From Tilletia caries (Eukaryota > Basidiomycota > Exobasidiomycetes > Tilletiales > Tilletiaceae): a stretch of DNA of 64,000 nt. Of the stretch, positions 1-14,400 are shown in pieces. Position numbers and translations under genes: made by a program. The stretch is taken from the NCBI GenBank assembly GCA_032718865.1, contig JALUTQ010000001.1, forward strand, positions 682,001-746,000, read 5' to 3'. Numbering within the stretch: the first letter of the stretch is position 1; each line of letters opens with the position of its first letter. The notes beneath the pieces are model-generated. The model saw only the letters and a list, made by a program, of their open reading frames with translations, searched no databases and was not told where the DNA came from.

Positions 1-341
1 AGCTCCTCGTGGAGACGCTGTAAGACGTTGACGATGCTGCGCTGGTGTGGGTCGTCGCGGATGAGGCCCTGGTTGACCATGAGCTGATACTTGGTTGTTG
101 GGTCGCTGGACTCGATTGTGATCTTGCGCTGGTGGAGGGCTGTGAGGCCTGCGTTGGTGAGCGGTGGGGATGTCGAGAGCGATCGTGAGGGGAGTGCTGT
201 TGGTCTTCTTTGTGAGCTGGGCTGTGAGAGACTGGCCGCCGCCGCCGCCGCCGCCGCCGCTGCTGCTGGGGATGAGCGGGCGCCTGCTCTTATGGCAGCT
301 GCGAGTGCTGTTCTTGCGAGTGCGAGCTGTGGTCTTGCCAT
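1..341 (-). CDS. AFG1: Afg1/LACE1-type mitochondrial AAA ATPase, 5' end only
   Basis: The first 113 codons of a minus-strand gene run off the window edge. The start codon is at 341-339. The N-terminus is rich in Ala, Arg and Ser (MARPQLALARTALAAAIRAG), with a run of about ten Ala encoded by a GCG/GCC repeat, and looks like a mitochondrial presequence. Near the edge the protein reads YQLMVNQGLIRDDPHQRSIV, followed by a Leu/His-rich stretch. That matches the opening of the Afg1/LACE1 family (Y-x-x-LV-x-x-G-x-L-x-x-D-x-x-Q). Afg1 is a P-loop ATPase of the mitochondrial inner membrane that helps degrade or assemble respiratory-chain subunits; this role is family knowledge. The Walker motifs would lie outside the window. 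The gene is divergent from the DDX41-like gene, 237 bp away. The family call rests on a short segment, so confidence is moderate. Confidence 0.7.
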   Translation of the reverse strand, partial: MARPQLALARTALAAAIRAGARSSPAAAAAAAAAAASLSQPSSQRRPTALPSRSLSTSPPLTNAGLTALHQRKITIESSDPTTKYQLMVNQGLIRDDPHQRSIVNVLQRLHEE

Positions 342-578
342 TGCTCTCCCTGCCTGTTCTGTTGTCTATGCTGTGGATCCTGCTGCTGCCGTCGTGTTCT
401 GGCTGCGGTCACTTGGGGCAAGCGAGGTGGGGAGTGGGGAAGAAGGTGGCCGGAGATAAGCGACTGCAGTCACGTGGCAAGTCGCTCTTATCTCCGCAGC
501 ACCACCTTCTCCCACTCCCGCTCAGCCAAGTTCTGAGCTGGACCTTCCACTCCACCGACGACAGCGACAGCGAGCACG

Positions 579-2815
<2,237 letters not shown>

Positions 2816-3136
2816 GCAAGATCTTCCTCTCCTGTTGTTTTTTTCTTCTTTTCTGTGCAGAACGAAACGCATTTTCTGTCATTCATTGTACCAGTATGTC
2901 TCGCCCCGACGCTTGTTATCCCTTTCGCAATCCTTTCTTTCTTCGCATCAAATCGTCCGGCGTCCGGTGTTCCTTCTGGGAAGTCCTGGGAACCATATTG
3001 GGGTGGGGGGGGGGGTTGCTAAGTAAAACGAAGAGACCTCGATTGAAGCTGGAGGATAGGAAAAGCCTTGTTGTAAACGCCCTCCCGTGTCCCTTGCCCG
3101 TGCCCGTCACGAACGCACTGATGAAAGGCCCCCGAC
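2816..3136. other. Convergent intergenic spacer
   Basis: This stretch lies between the stops of the DDX41-like and Lsm12-like genes and should hold both 3' UTRs. It has a poly-G tract near 3004-3014. I see no gene or RNA in it. Confidence 0.6.
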
Positions 3137-4413
3137 TCATACCGCCACGACACCCTCTTGCCTCAAGATCTTAGCCCTCTCTCCCTCGAGCTACACACAC
3201 ACAAAAATCACGATGAGCCCCAAACCGAACAATCCATCCAACGCACGCCGGGGCGGGGCGGGAGGGGGAAACTCACTACTTTGACCACACGCTGCCAGCT
3301 CGCCGCTTTCGCGCGGACGGTGTTTTGCGCCTGTGGCGGTAGAGTTGATCCGTCTGCGGAGGGCGGGAGGGGTGCGCCGTCGAGTGCGGCGCGGAGTTGG
3401 TCTTGTGTGAAGGAGGGCACGTTCGTTGAGGAGCCGTCGTACTTCGGGCCCGACTGGTAGGGAAAATGGGGGAAAGGGGGGGGGGGGGTTCGATGCATTG
3501 AGTCGTTTTTTCTCCTGGTGGAAAGGAGGGACGGTGGGGAGGACTCACTATGACGACTTCGTCGAGGACGATGATGTGGGCTCCGTGCCATCTGCAAGGT
3601 AACCTGGGATAGAATCGAAGGCAGTAGAGTAAAAAAAAGATTAGCAAAACCCACCCCCGGCTGCAAACGGGCGCTGGAAAGGAACACTCACGTCTTGCTC
3701 AAAGCATCAAATATTCCCTGCGCCTGTGTACTAACACCCACGCCCCGTCGACTCGCGCGCGTATGAGCGTCCCGAATGGCCGCGTTCGCCCTGGCGTCCA
3801 ACGTGGCGACGTTGAGGGCATGTAAAGCCGTCAACCGGTCTGGCCCTGCTCCTGCTCGAGCGCCATCGTTCGGCGTGGGAGCACCATTGGTACCTGCGCT
3901 TACGCTGCTGGTGGGTACGACCTCGACCTTCTTCACCTCCCTAATCTTGATAAGCCGAAAGCCCGTCCGTGGAAGCATGCCGTCCTCTCCACCTTTCTCC
4001 GTGGTCGTAGTAGCCCTCTTCAAACCACCCGCGCCGCCGGCGATGCTCCCCACGAGGTACGCCGGCACGCGGCCGAGCTCTGTCTCGAGCGCGACGGTGC
4101 CGAGGTTGGGGTCGAAGGCGAAGAGTTTGCCCGTGGCGGGGGGTGCGCCGGGGGTTGTTAGTGTGAGTTTGAGGGTTGTGCCTAGGAGGGGTGTGAGGTC
4201 GGAGAGGGCGGGTGGGGCGGTGGTAGGAGCTGTGGCTGGGGCAGTGGTAGATGCGGCTGAGGTGGGAGGGGTGGCTGTACCACTTGCGCCTGCGCCTGCG
4301 CCTGCGCCTGCACCTGCGGCTGTAGCAGCAGCTCCGCGCGCACCACCGCCGCCGCCGCCGCTGTTGGAGGTGGTATTCGCGGCTGGAGCTGAGCCCGAGG
4401 CTGTGCGCGACAT
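3137..4413 (-). CDS. LSM12: Lsm12-like protein (LSM domain plus anticodon-binding-like AD domain)
   Basis: Four exons on the minus strand (4413-3692, 3591-3549, 3453-3277, 3190-3137) give 331 residues. The first 65 residues are low complexity (Gly runs, Ala-Gly repeats from a GCGCCT-type repeat, then Thr/Ala/Pro). An LSM fold follows from about residue 69 (LSDLTPLLGTTLKL, a GKLFAFDP turn, and a YLVGSI segment). Then comes an AD domain that contains the short exon-2 peptide with an LDEVVI core and runs to LEGERAKILRQ at the C-terminus. Lsm12 proteins bind RNA or ataxin-2/Pbp1 and act in stress-granule and mRNA biology; this is family knowledge. The last exon has only 54 bases. The longer open frame upstream of 4413 was rejected as the start because it runs through the opposite gene's leader. 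Confidence 0.85.
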
Positions 4414-4786
4414 GGCCGTGTCGAGATCGATCGGGATCCCTTTTGGCGTGGCGGAAAGTGAAGGGAAGAGCGATCTGATCCGAGGCTTCTTGCAAGGCGT
4501 GAGCGAGCGAGTGACACTGCGCTCGTACTCGAGATGACCGTCCAGCTCACGATCCACGTCCACCCCGAAGCCAGGGTCGTCCGGGCGAGGTCCCCAGTTG
4601 GCCAGTGGGAAGGTGGTCGCAGTACTGCAGCGGTATCGCATCCACACCCTGTCGCGAGAAAAGTCCAACACCTTTCCCTCCCTCGCTCGAGCCACCCACC
4701 GAGCATCCATAGCGCAGGCTCGACACCGACAACGACAGCGACAGCGACAGCGACAACGACAACGACAGCGAGCGTGCGAGCGAGAG
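4414..4786. promoter_or_regulatory. Bidirectional promoter region of LSM12 and eIF2D
   Basis: The 373 bp between two divergent start codons must hold both promoters. It includes a hexanucleotide-type tract of CGACAG/CGACAA units at about 4722-4770, just before the eIF2D start. No TATA box is evident. Confidence 0.5.
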
Positions 4787-7654
4787 ATGTTCAAGAAGAG
4801 CGCGCAGCTGAAGACGAGCAACCCGCTCAAGTCCTCCGACCGCCGCAAACTACTGGCCCACCTCCAGCTCGCATACCCCGTCCTCGCACACGCGCCACCC
4901 CAAATCCTCGCACGACTCGTCCCCGACGGCCTACGAGTCGCATCAGCCCTTACCTCCGCAGACGACAAATGCTGCTTCTATACTGATGACGATGGCGTGC
5001 CGCTCTGGTTTGAGCTGGGCGCGCAGGTTGGCGTTGCGCTTAGTGCCGCTAAGGGGAAGAAGTCCACCAAGGCCACGGCGCCGGGGACGAAGAATGGCGC
5101 GGGGCAACCTCCTCGAGTCGAGGGCGAGGTCATCCCGACGCTGTATGCGCTTTGGATCCATCCCTTCATCCTGCCGCAGCTGACCACATGGGCCGCTGTC
5201 ATCGATGATCATCTGCTCGCGGGCTCAGCACTCATGGTGCCCGGTCTCTGCCCCCCTCCACATACCTTCCGGCCCTGCCCACTGCAGCTCCCTCCAGCTT
5301 CTTCCGCGTCCACATCAGCTGCAGCCTCCTTAGCTGCGCCCACAACGGCCGAGCTTCCACGCGCACACTCCCTCGTGGCCATCACCCAAAGCGACTCCTT
5401 CATCCCCCTCGTCGTCGCCCGCCTCGAGCTGTCCGGCGAGAACCTGATCGACTTACGATCTCAACCGGGCGGGAAAGGCAAGGCTGCTCGCGTTGTGCAT
5501 TCGTTCCGAGATACCATCTGGGAAATGGGCGGGAAGGTCAAGCCTCCTGCTGAAGCTGACTTCGAGCTTGCCGAGCTCGTGCAGCAGCCGGAAGGAAGTG
5601 GGGTTGTCGCTGGTGGGGAGCAAGGGCAGGCTGGCGCGAGCGCCGAAACGAATGGAGAGCCAAAAGATGCAGCGGACGCTGAGGGCGAAGGTGCTGGGGT
5701 CACCAACGAAGGAGAGACCAAGGACGAGGAAGAGGAGGAGGAAGACCTCGCAGCTGCACTGGAAGCAGTCTTAATGGGCGCAAACAATCAAGACGAGGAC
5801 GAAGGAACAGCACCGACGCAAACCAGTGCCGAGCACACACGAAAAGCAAAAGGCAAGGGCAAGAAGGCCAAACACACCCATGACCCACCTCCATCCGACA
5901 GCATCAACGGCGACGACCACCACCAAGCTGAACAACACGCTCCCGACCACAACAATCACGCTCCCTCTCTGAGCGCCACGCAAGTCGACGTCGTACTCAG
6001 ATTGGCCCTCCTCAACGCCCTCTCCTCCCTCACCCCCGAATCAGCCTCCGCTTTACTCCCCCTGCCAGCCTCGTCCCTCTACAGCGCCCACGTCCTCCCC
6101 GGCCGACCGTCCCATCTGCCTCCCCGGGTTGGGAAGGGGAAAGGGAAAGCTAAGGCAACCTGGTTGGGGTGGGAGGACTGGAAGGTGAGAACGAGCGTGG
6201 CTGTTGGTGATGATGTGGAGGATGGTGATGGGGAAGGTGGGGAGGTTAGGGTTTTGGCGGAGGAGGCGGATGTGAAGCGGAGTAGTGCGAAGCAGTTGAA
6301 GAAGTGGATCAAAGCTGCGTGAGTTTTTCTCCTGTTGCCTTCTCTTGCTCTCCTTTCAGGGTTTCCTTGAAGTTAAATGTGTCCCTTTGAAACAGGGAGA
6401 AGGACGGTTTGCTGAAGGCGAAGGACGTGCGAGGAGAGCTCACCGTTGTCGAACTCAACGTGGCCCACGCCGAGTGAGTACCCCTGCCTTGCCTTCTTTC
6501 CACTCCATCTTCACACTGACCCTAGCTGAACTAACCTTCCTGCCTTCCTCTCTTCCTTTCCTCCAGACTCTCCAAGTGGACCCAGCTATGGACCCTGGCG
6601 GACGAGTCTGCCAAAGCGGCTGCCGAGGAAGACGCTGCTCTTGGTGAAGGTGCTCCTGCTTCTGCTGCTGCGAAGAAGAAGGACAAGAACTCGCCGGATC
6701 GGATGGGCATCCTGGTGCAGTCGTTCTATGGGGTCAAGTCGGAAGCGACTCGGCAGCTGTTTGAAGTCTTTGGCCTTGAGTGAGTGATTAGCCCCTCAAT
6801 TTTTCTTTTTTTTCCTTTTGGACGAGGGAGGGTGCGAGAGATACGTTGAACTGACCCTACCTTTGCTTTTTCGGTCGGATTCATTGTGCAGACACGATTC
6901 GATCCAGTCCGCTTCGTCGCTGCGGATGGCCTTGTCGGACTACATCACCAAGCGTGCGCTTGCCCATCCGACCAATCAAGCTCTGGTGCGGCCGGGGGAT
7001 GACCCGGCGCTCGCGATGGCGCTGAATGCATCAGAGGGAAGCGGGACGAAGGCGAAGAAGCAGAAGAAAGTGGCAGCAGCAGGCAGTGAGGCAGCGGCGA
7101 CGGCGACGGAGTCCGCGCCGCCCAAGGAGATCATGCCGGAGATCAAGCCGATGCGACGGGACGATCTCGCACGTAAATTGCAGGACGTCCTACAAGAGTA
7201 TCACCGACTCTCCTTCGTCCGAACATCCACCGCCAACGCGATCCTTGCCGCCCAGACCCGGCCCGACCCGCTCTCCTCGTCTCTACTCGCCTCGGAAACG
7301 TTCCAGGCCTCGCTGAAGGAGGACGAGCGGGTAGGGATGCTAACTAAAGGTCCCTCAACACCTATCAGCGTAAGCATCAAACAGCGCCAGGGTCGCAAGA
7401 CAGTAACGCTCATCTCTGGGTTGGAGCCCTACGGCGTCGACCCCAAGGTGCTGGCGGGCGAGTTGGCGAGGGAGGTGGGTGCGAGTACGAGTGTGAGTGC
7501 GCTTCCGGGCTCGACGGTGAAGAGGCCGCGGGTGGAGGTGCTCGTGCAGGGGGATGTACGGAGAGCGTTGTTTGCTTATTTGGAGGAGGAGGCGGGGTTG
7601 GATGTGGCGCGGTTGGTTTGTGTGAGGGATGAGGTGGGTGGGAGGAAGAAGTGA
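4787..7654 (+). CDS. TMA64: Translation initiation factor eIF2D (ligatin/Tma64) homologue
   Basis: Four exons (4787-6318, 6396-6473, 6567-6779, 6892-7654) give about 861 residues. The start MFKKSAQLKTSNPLKSSDRR matches the eIF2D N-terminus (MFKKP...PLRGSDRK). A PUA-type domain follows in the first 200 residues. Then comes a long acidic, Ala/Glu-rich insertion of about 200 residues (around 280-480). After it lie a winged-helix/SWIB region (about 540-660, with ALSDYITKRALAHPTNQ) and a C-terminal SUI1 domain from about 767 (TLISGLEPYGVDP). Family members deliver tRNA to the 40S P site and recycle 40S subunits after termination. Human eIF2D has about 584 residues, so this protein is unusually long because of the linker. 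It is divergent from LSM12. Confidence 0.9.
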
Positions 7655-7983
7655 ACGGATTGGATGGGAGGTGGGTATGGAGGAGGAGCCAGAAGAGTCA
7701 GGGTTCCCGGGCGGGTGGGGGCCATCATCAACGCAACAACCAACAACCAACAAGTCATCAACGCATCAACAGCATCGCTACTAGTACTGTCGCTTCGCCC
7801 CTTCTTCTCTGCTCTCTGCACGCTGCCCCCTTCGCAATTTGCTCCTCAATCAACTCTCACACGCAAATAGAACCAGCATGCTCAACGACATGGTTCATGG
7901 TTGGGGGATTGCAAGACAGGCTGGGCTCTAAAGATGGTGTAGAAATCTAATAAAAGGGAACGAAAGTTCCAGGAACATTTGGG

Positions 7984-8019
<36 letters not shown>

Positions 8020-8038
8020 TCCAGCCCTGAATCCTACC
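7655..8038. other. Convergent spacer with (GA)n microsatellite
   Basis: This spacer separates the eIF2D stop from the amidotransferase stop. It contains an uninterrupted GA repeat at about 7986-8017, just past the end of the amidotransferase gene. I see no gene in it. Confidence 0.6.
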
Positions 8039-9478
8039 TCAAACCGGAATCGCAGCCCCACCACTCTCGTCCTTCGCCGCCTCCACTCCGAGCATAGCCA
8101 AAATCAACACTCCAAGCCGTCGACCATCATGCGGCCTCCCAGCCCTCTCGATCGCCTCCTCCTTCTCCCCCTCCGTAATAACGCCCATCTCCGTCCTCAC
8201 CCCCAAAATGGCCCTCACAATCCCCCCCTCAAACTCCGGATGACCCTGCAAGCTCAACACATGCAACTTGCGCGCCGGGTGCGGGCCCGAGGAGGCCGTG
8301 CCGCTGTCGTCCATGTCGAAGGCTACGAAGTCGGAGGTGGACACTGTTGAGGGCAGGGGTGGGGCGTCGGTTGGGTACGGGAGGGCGAGGGCTTGGGAGG
8401 GGGTTTTGGGGGTGTGGGCTAGGTTTAGGAAGGGGGCGCCTTCGAAGGGTGGGGGGAGGGAGATGATGTCTCTGTGGAATTGTTGGACGGCCTGGTTGTT
8501 ATTGGGTGCGAAGAGAAGGAGCGCTTGTTAACAAAAACCCCACTTTGGAGTGTTACAGGCTGTGGAAGTGTGAGAATTTGCTCACCATCTCCAGTTCGGG
8601 ACCGTAGCCGAGGTATTCTTGTCCGTCCTCGGTCAGGGTGCATTGATACGTCCCGACCTCCCAGCCGGCCTCGTTCAAGAAGACCTTACCGCCGAAAGCT
8701 CTGGCGATAATCTGATGTCCGCTGCGAGGGGTGGTGGTATCGCAAGCATTCCTCATCAGCACTTTCTTTTTCCTGGTCGAGCAAGAGGGAAGGCCCCTTT
8801 TTTCTGAACTCACTAGCAGATACCGATGATGCGCACGAGTGGGTGATCTTCTGCGAGATGCCGGATGAAATCCGATAGCTTGTTCGTCCATTCGAGGTCG
8901 AGATAAGCAGACGAGGCTGTCAACATGATAAGTAATATGCGAACCCAAAAACATGCCGTCAGTATATATATCACAAGCCCCACCCCGGTCCAAGGCTTCG
9001 ATGGGAAACTTGAAACTGACCTGAGCCAGTGACGAGGACGGCGTCGTACAGTCCATCAGCGAGCTGGCCGTCGTCTGGGTATTTCATCGCTTTGACGACG
9101 TCGAACGGTCTGATGTCGAGTTCGATGGATTCTTGCCAGTGGTGTCGCGGGATGGAGGCTAGGGCGTCCTTGAGGAAAGTGGAGAAGATCTTGGGACTGT
9201 TGATCAGAGGTTAGGATAAGGGAAATGGAACAGAAAAAATGTGAGGGGAGGAAAGGATCAGGGTGGGGAAAGAAGGTCAGCAGAGTAGCGTCAGATCGGA
9301 AAGGAAAGAGGAAGAAACCGCAGAAAGAAAGGAAAAGAGATCAGTTCCGAAATTCAATGGAAGATATACGGGATAAGGTGGTGGATTCCACTTACTATTC
9401 TCCCCATGTCTCGACGACGGCTGGCACGGGCGTGTCTGCCACGAGCAGGGCGATCGTAATCACCTTCTTCGCAGGCAT
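8039..9478 (-). CDS. Class I glutamine amidotransferase (GMP-synthase-like domain)
   Basis: Five exons on the minus strand (9478-9396, 9196-9021, 8916-8814, 8721-8586, 8491-8039) give 316 residues. The nucleophile motif GICYGHQ is formed across intron 3, with catalytic Cys120. The other two members of the triad lie in LQGHPEF (His250, Glu252). An HRD segment (VQQFHRDIISLPP) opens the last exon, as in stand-alone GATase-1 proteins. There is no synthetase domain, so this is a free-standing amidotransferase or gamma-glutamyl hydrolase-like enzyme, probably cytosolic. Family members hydrolyse the amide of glutamine or gamma-glutamyl conjugates; the substrate here is unknown. The start MPAKKVITIALLV leads straight into the first beta strand. 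It is divergent from the STEEP1-like gene. Confidence 0.85.
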
Positions 9479-9830
9479 CGCAGGCAAAGTCTTTGTTGGC
9501 AGTGTAATAATAAGCAGGATGTATGTGATGGTCGGGTCCTGCCTCTGGATGGGCGCGAGATAAAGGCAAGGCAGGGCTCAAGAAGGTCGGGCTTATGTAA
9601 TCGGTCCTCGACCTCATCGCCTCATCCCGCATCTGGCGCTTCCTCCCAGTGTGCCTGCTACCAGCACTTCCCATCCCCTCAGACCCGCTGTTCCCCAAGA
9701 GCACCACTCCCGCCGCGCGCCTCCCTCCGCCTGTCCCCAGCAAGTTCACCAAATCTGCCCCCCCCCCCCCCCAAAAACCACATCCGCAGAGAAGAACCAC
9801 AGCTCCCCTCATCCCCCCCCCCCAAAAAAA
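9479..9830. promoter_or_regulatory. Bidirectional promoter region
   Basis: The 352 bp between the divergent amidotransferase and STEEP1-like starts. It has two poly-C tracts (about 9759-9770 and 9812-9822) and an A-run directly before the STEEP1-like ATG. Confidence 0.5.
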
Positions 9831-10510
9831 ATGCCCAAAGTCGTCTCCCGCTCCGTAATCTCGGCCTCAAACGACCAAGCCGAGAACGCAACGCAGCAGC
9901 TCTCGCTACAAGTGTACTACTGCTGCTGTGGCGAGTTTGTGCTCGTGTGCGACGTCGCGCTCTCGGCGCTCCCTCGACGGCCGTTGGACGGGTCGTATGT
10001 GCTGCGCTGTTTGGATTCGGCGAGAGAGGAAGGGGGGCGGGTGAGGCGGGCGAGGGTGTTTAAGATTAATGCGAAACAGAGGGATCCGGTGCTCCTTCAG
10101 AGGTGAGTGCATTTCCGTACTGGTACCTCTGGGGAGGCAGTTGTGGAGTCTTACATCGTTCTTTCTGCTTCCGTTGCAATTTCTTTGCTGTGTGCAGACC
10201 GGATGGCACGCTCGAACGACAGTACCGATTTTACTGCTCGAGATGCGAGCTTCCTCTTGGCTACGAGCGTACGCCCCCACCCTTGAAGAGCGGCCAATTC
10301 ACATATATTCTCCAAGGTGCTCTGACGTGAGTGGGGCTCTCCCCGCCTCCCTACCTCTGGTCGGAACGCGCTTGTGACTGAACTGTTGCTATGATCTCCA
10401 TGATGCACGCACGACGCAGAGCGGTCCAGGGACGGGTACCGCCTGATGCCTTCATGGACTTGGTCAAGAGCGAGCCACAGACAGGGGACGCGGAAGCATC
10501 CTTTCGTTGA
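9831..10510 (+). CDS. STEEP1 (CXorf56/UPF0428)-like protein
   Basis: Three exons (9831-10102, 10198-10326, 10420-10510) give 163 residues. The start MPKVVSRSVISAS is nearly the same as the animal STEEP1 start. The conserved core follows: VYYCCCGEFVLVCDVALSAL, LPRRPLDGSYV and LERQYRFYCSRCELPLGY. The Cys-rich segments suggest a small metal-binding fold. In animals STEEP1 binds STING and promotes its exit from the ER. Fungi lack that pathway, so the fungal role is unknown. Fungal relatives have also been linked to splicing-associated complexes, and I cannot tell which applies here. Introns are GT-AG and the frame is kept across both. Confidence 0.85.
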
Positions 10511-11464
10511 CTCGTTGCCGCGTTGCCAATCTCAACACGTCCACACAGCTCTGAACCAGATGCGTTGATGTAACAACAGAAGAAAAATCGAATTGCATTG
10601 CGCAAGAGAATAATGGATGTATCCCCTCTCAACGAATCCAGACAACCTGGGAGAATTAAGGCCGATGCTGAACAGATACGGGGGATATGATATGCCGTTA
10701 CTTCATCTTCCACCGAGTAGTGATGGAGCCTTCAGCCATGAAAGGAACTCCCCGAGAAGGGAGCTCATTCGCAGCATGTAAAACTCGACACACCCAAAGA
10801 CAGCCCCACCGTAGAACCACAGCGCCACCCGTGAGGTCACCAGAGGGTCTTAATCTGAGGTTATCAAACGGGCGATGTGGGCGTGGCCGGCGGGGTAGCT
10901 CGTGATGCGTGAACTGCGAAAGGCTGGGGCGACCAAACTCGGTGGGATCGTGGTGCGCTGAGCATGCGCATGTGCTGGGGGGATGGGGAGGAGAGGGAAA
11001 GAGAGAGAGGTTGCCGATGGGAGACCTGTGGGAGGACCGGAGGCGATGAGTGGGAGAGAGCGGTCAGCAGGTGCGCGCGGGTGGATCTGTGCCGTGAGAA
11101 GACGCGGCGGAGTTGCAGCAGGACGCGCTGGGAACGATGTGCGAGTCCCACGAGATCACAGGAGAGGAATGCGGACCTTGTTGGTGGTGGTGGTGGTGGT
11201 GGTGGTGAAGAAGAAGTGAAGAAGGTCTTCTCGGTTCTGGTTCTGGTTCTGGTTCTGGCTTCTTCGCTGGCTGGTCTTGTCGAGTTCTTGTCGGATGCGG
11301 CCGTAAGCTTGGCCACTGAGCCAGTCGCGCTCAGGCTCAGGCCAGCTTGATACGTACAAAAGGAAGGACGACATCGAGGCCGAGAGCATCAACCACGACG
11401 TCGGACACACACACAACCCCGAAGTCTCATCTTACCAGACACACAGAGTACCAGTACCGCAACG
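10511..11464. other. Long leader/promoter region upstream of the E1 gene
   Basis: This 950-bp stretch lies between the STEEP1-like stop and the E1 start. It contains a (TGG)n tract at about 11180-11208 and a (TTCTGG)n tract at about 11231-11259. No coding region in it is supported by motifs. It probably holds the 3' UTR, promoter and 5' leader. Confidence 0.5.
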
Positions 11465-14400
11465 ATGGCCGCCCCTCAGGACCAGCATGGTAACATCGAC
11501 GAGGGCCTCTACAGGTGAGCCAGAACATCCCCCATCCCCCACGCTTCACTCCCCAGACACACTCACCCACCATCTCTCTCTCTCTCTCTCTCGCGCGCGC
11601 TCATACAGCCGACAGCTCTACGTGCTCGGCCACGATGCCATGAAGCGCATGGCTGCCAGCAACGTCCTCGTTGTCGGCATGAAGGGTCTCGGTGTCGAAG
11701 TCGGTCAGTCTCCATCTCCCTTTCAACTCCAGGTGGCGGCGGGACTGGGCTTTGCATGTCCAGCCCCTCCGCTGCTTCCGCAATACCTGCATGGCTAAAA
11801 GTTCTGACCGATCTCCTGCACATCTCATCCTTTACAGCCAAGAACATCGCTCTTGCCGGAGTCAAGAGTCTGACCATCTACGACCCCTCGCCCATCGAGG
11901 TGGCCGACCTCGGAACCCAATTCTTCCTTCGACCTTCGGATCTGAATGCAACACCTCCTCTCACGCGTGCCCAGGCAACGGCGCCGCGCTTGGCCGAGCT
12001 CAACACATATGTGCCCGTTCGCGTTCTGGATGCGCCCACGTTAGATCAGCAGACCCTGACCCAGTACCAGGTGAGTAGCATACAGCACCAGCAGATGCAC
12101 TTCAGCAAGATTCGTGCAGTACGAACTGACATGCCTTCTCGTATGCTACTGCGCTTCCTCTTAGGTCGTCGTCCTCACCGACGTTCCGCTATCACAGCAG
12201 CTCGCCATTAACGATATCACCCATCGCTCCGGCACGCACTTCATCGCAGCGGACGTCCGCGGTCTCTTCGGCAGCGTCTTCACAGACTTTGGTGACGAGT
12301 TTGTCTGCATCGACCCCTCTGGCGAGCAACCTCTGAGCGGCATGGTCGTCTCCGTCGACAAGGACAAGGACGCCCTCGTCACCACCGTCGACGAGACCCG
12401 TCACGGCCTTGAGGATGGTGACTACGTGACCTTCTCCGAGGTGCAAGGCATGACTGAGCTCAACGGCACCGCACCCCGCAAGATTTCCGTCAAGGGCCCA
12501 TACACGTTCACCATCGGCGACACGTCCGGATTCTCAGACTACAAGCGCGACGGGATCTTCACCCAGGTCAAGATGCCCAAGAAGATCAATTTCAAGCCCC
12601 TGCGCGAGAGCTTGAAGCAACCTGAACACCTCATTTCAGACTTTGCCAAATTTGATCGTCCCAACTCGCTCCATTTTGGATGGCAGGCACTGTCCGCGTA
12701 CTGGGAGAAGAACGGCAGCTTGCCTGCTCCTCGAAATGCGGCGGCGGCTGAGGAGATCCTTTCCCTCGCCAAGTCGTTCGCTCAGCAGGTTGGCAGTGAG
12801 GAGGAGCTTAATGAGAAGGTTATCAAGGAGCTTGCCTTCCAGGCCAGTGGCGAGGTCTCCCCCATGGTGGCCTTTGTCGGTGGCTTTGTCGCGCAGGAGG
12901 CGTTGAAGGCCTCCAGCGGCAAGTTCCACCCCCTCGTCCAGCACCTCTACGTAGACTCGCTCGAATCGCTCCCCGAGGGCACGGAGTCGCTGCCAGAGTC
13001 CGAATTTGCGCCTGCGGGTTCGCGGTACGACCGGCAGATTGCAGTCTTTGGACGGAGCTTCCAGGACAAGCTGGCCAACGTGCGGCAGTTCCTTGTCGGC
13101 TCTGGCGCCATCGGGTGTGAGATGCTCAAGAACTGGTCCATGATGGGTGTCGCTTCCGGTCCCAACGGTGCCATTCACGTTACCGACATGGACACGATCG
13201 AGAAGTCGAACTTGAACCGACAGTTCCTCTTCCGCACCAAGGATGTCGGCAACTTCAAGGCTGACACCGCAGCGGCGGCTGTGATTGAGATGAACCCGGA
13301 CCTGAAGGGTCACATCGTCAGCCACCAGAACCGAGTGGGTGCGGAGACGGAAGACGTCTATGGCGATGACTTCTTTGCGCAGCTCACCGGCGTCACGAAT
13401 GCGCTTGACAATGTTGCCGCGAGGCAGTACATGGACCGGCGGTGTGTGTACTACCAAAAGCCGCTGCTAGAGTCGGGCACGCTCGGCACCAAGGCAAACA
13501 CCCAAGTCGTGATCCCGTTCATCACCGAATCGTACTCGTCATCCCAAGATCCCCCGGAGAAGGCCATCCCGGTCTGCACGCTCAAGAACTTCCCCAACCA
13601 GATCGAGCACACGATCCAGTGGGCTCGGGAACAGTTTGATGAACAGTTTGTGAAGCCTGCGGAGAGTGTGAACTTGTACCTCACCACGCCCAACTTCCTC
13701 GAGGCTGCGGCGGGCGCGGGCAGTCCTCGCGAACAGCTCGTCCAGATCAAGGAGTATCTGGTCGACAATCGGCCGTTGAGCTTTGAGGCCTGCGTCGAAT
13801 GGGCCCGCCTGAAGTTCGAGGAGCACTACAACAACAATATCCAACAGCTGCTCTTCAGTCTTCCCGCCGACAGCGTGACCTCGTCCGGCCAACCGTTCTG
13901 GTCAGGTCCCAAGCGGGCGCCCAAGCCGCTCGTCTTCGACTCGAACAACCCGGCCCATCTGGACTACGTGATCTCAGCCGCGAACCTGCACGCGTTCAAC
14001 TACGGTCTGAAGGGCAGTGCGGACCCGGCTCAGATTGTCCAGATTTTGAACAACGTCGTCGTACCCGAGTTCAAGCCGAGGTCGAATGTAAAGATCCAGA
14101 CGACGGAGGCGGAGGCTGCGCAGCCTGCGCAGCCTTCCGCTGGGGATGAAGACCCGTCCGAGCTGGCTGCTGCGCTGCCCGCACCCGCCACACTGGCCGG
14201 CTTCCGACTGCAACCGATCGAGTTCGAGAAGGACGACGACACGAATTTCCATATTGACTTCATTGCGGCCGCCTCCAACCTGCGTGCGATGAACTACAGC
14301 ATCGCGCCTGCTGATCGGCATAAGACGAAGGGCATTGCGGGGAAGATTATCCCGGCGATTGCTACTACGACTGCGTTGGCTACTGGGTTGGTTTGCTTGG

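Noticed and set aside
3776..4537. 253-codon plus-strand frame rich in Ala/Pro/Val
   Set aside because: Antisense to LSM12; the minus frame has LSM and AD motifs and clean introns.
7986..8017. (GA)n tract as a possible functional element
   Set aside because: A simple microsatellite between two convergent genes; no sign of function.
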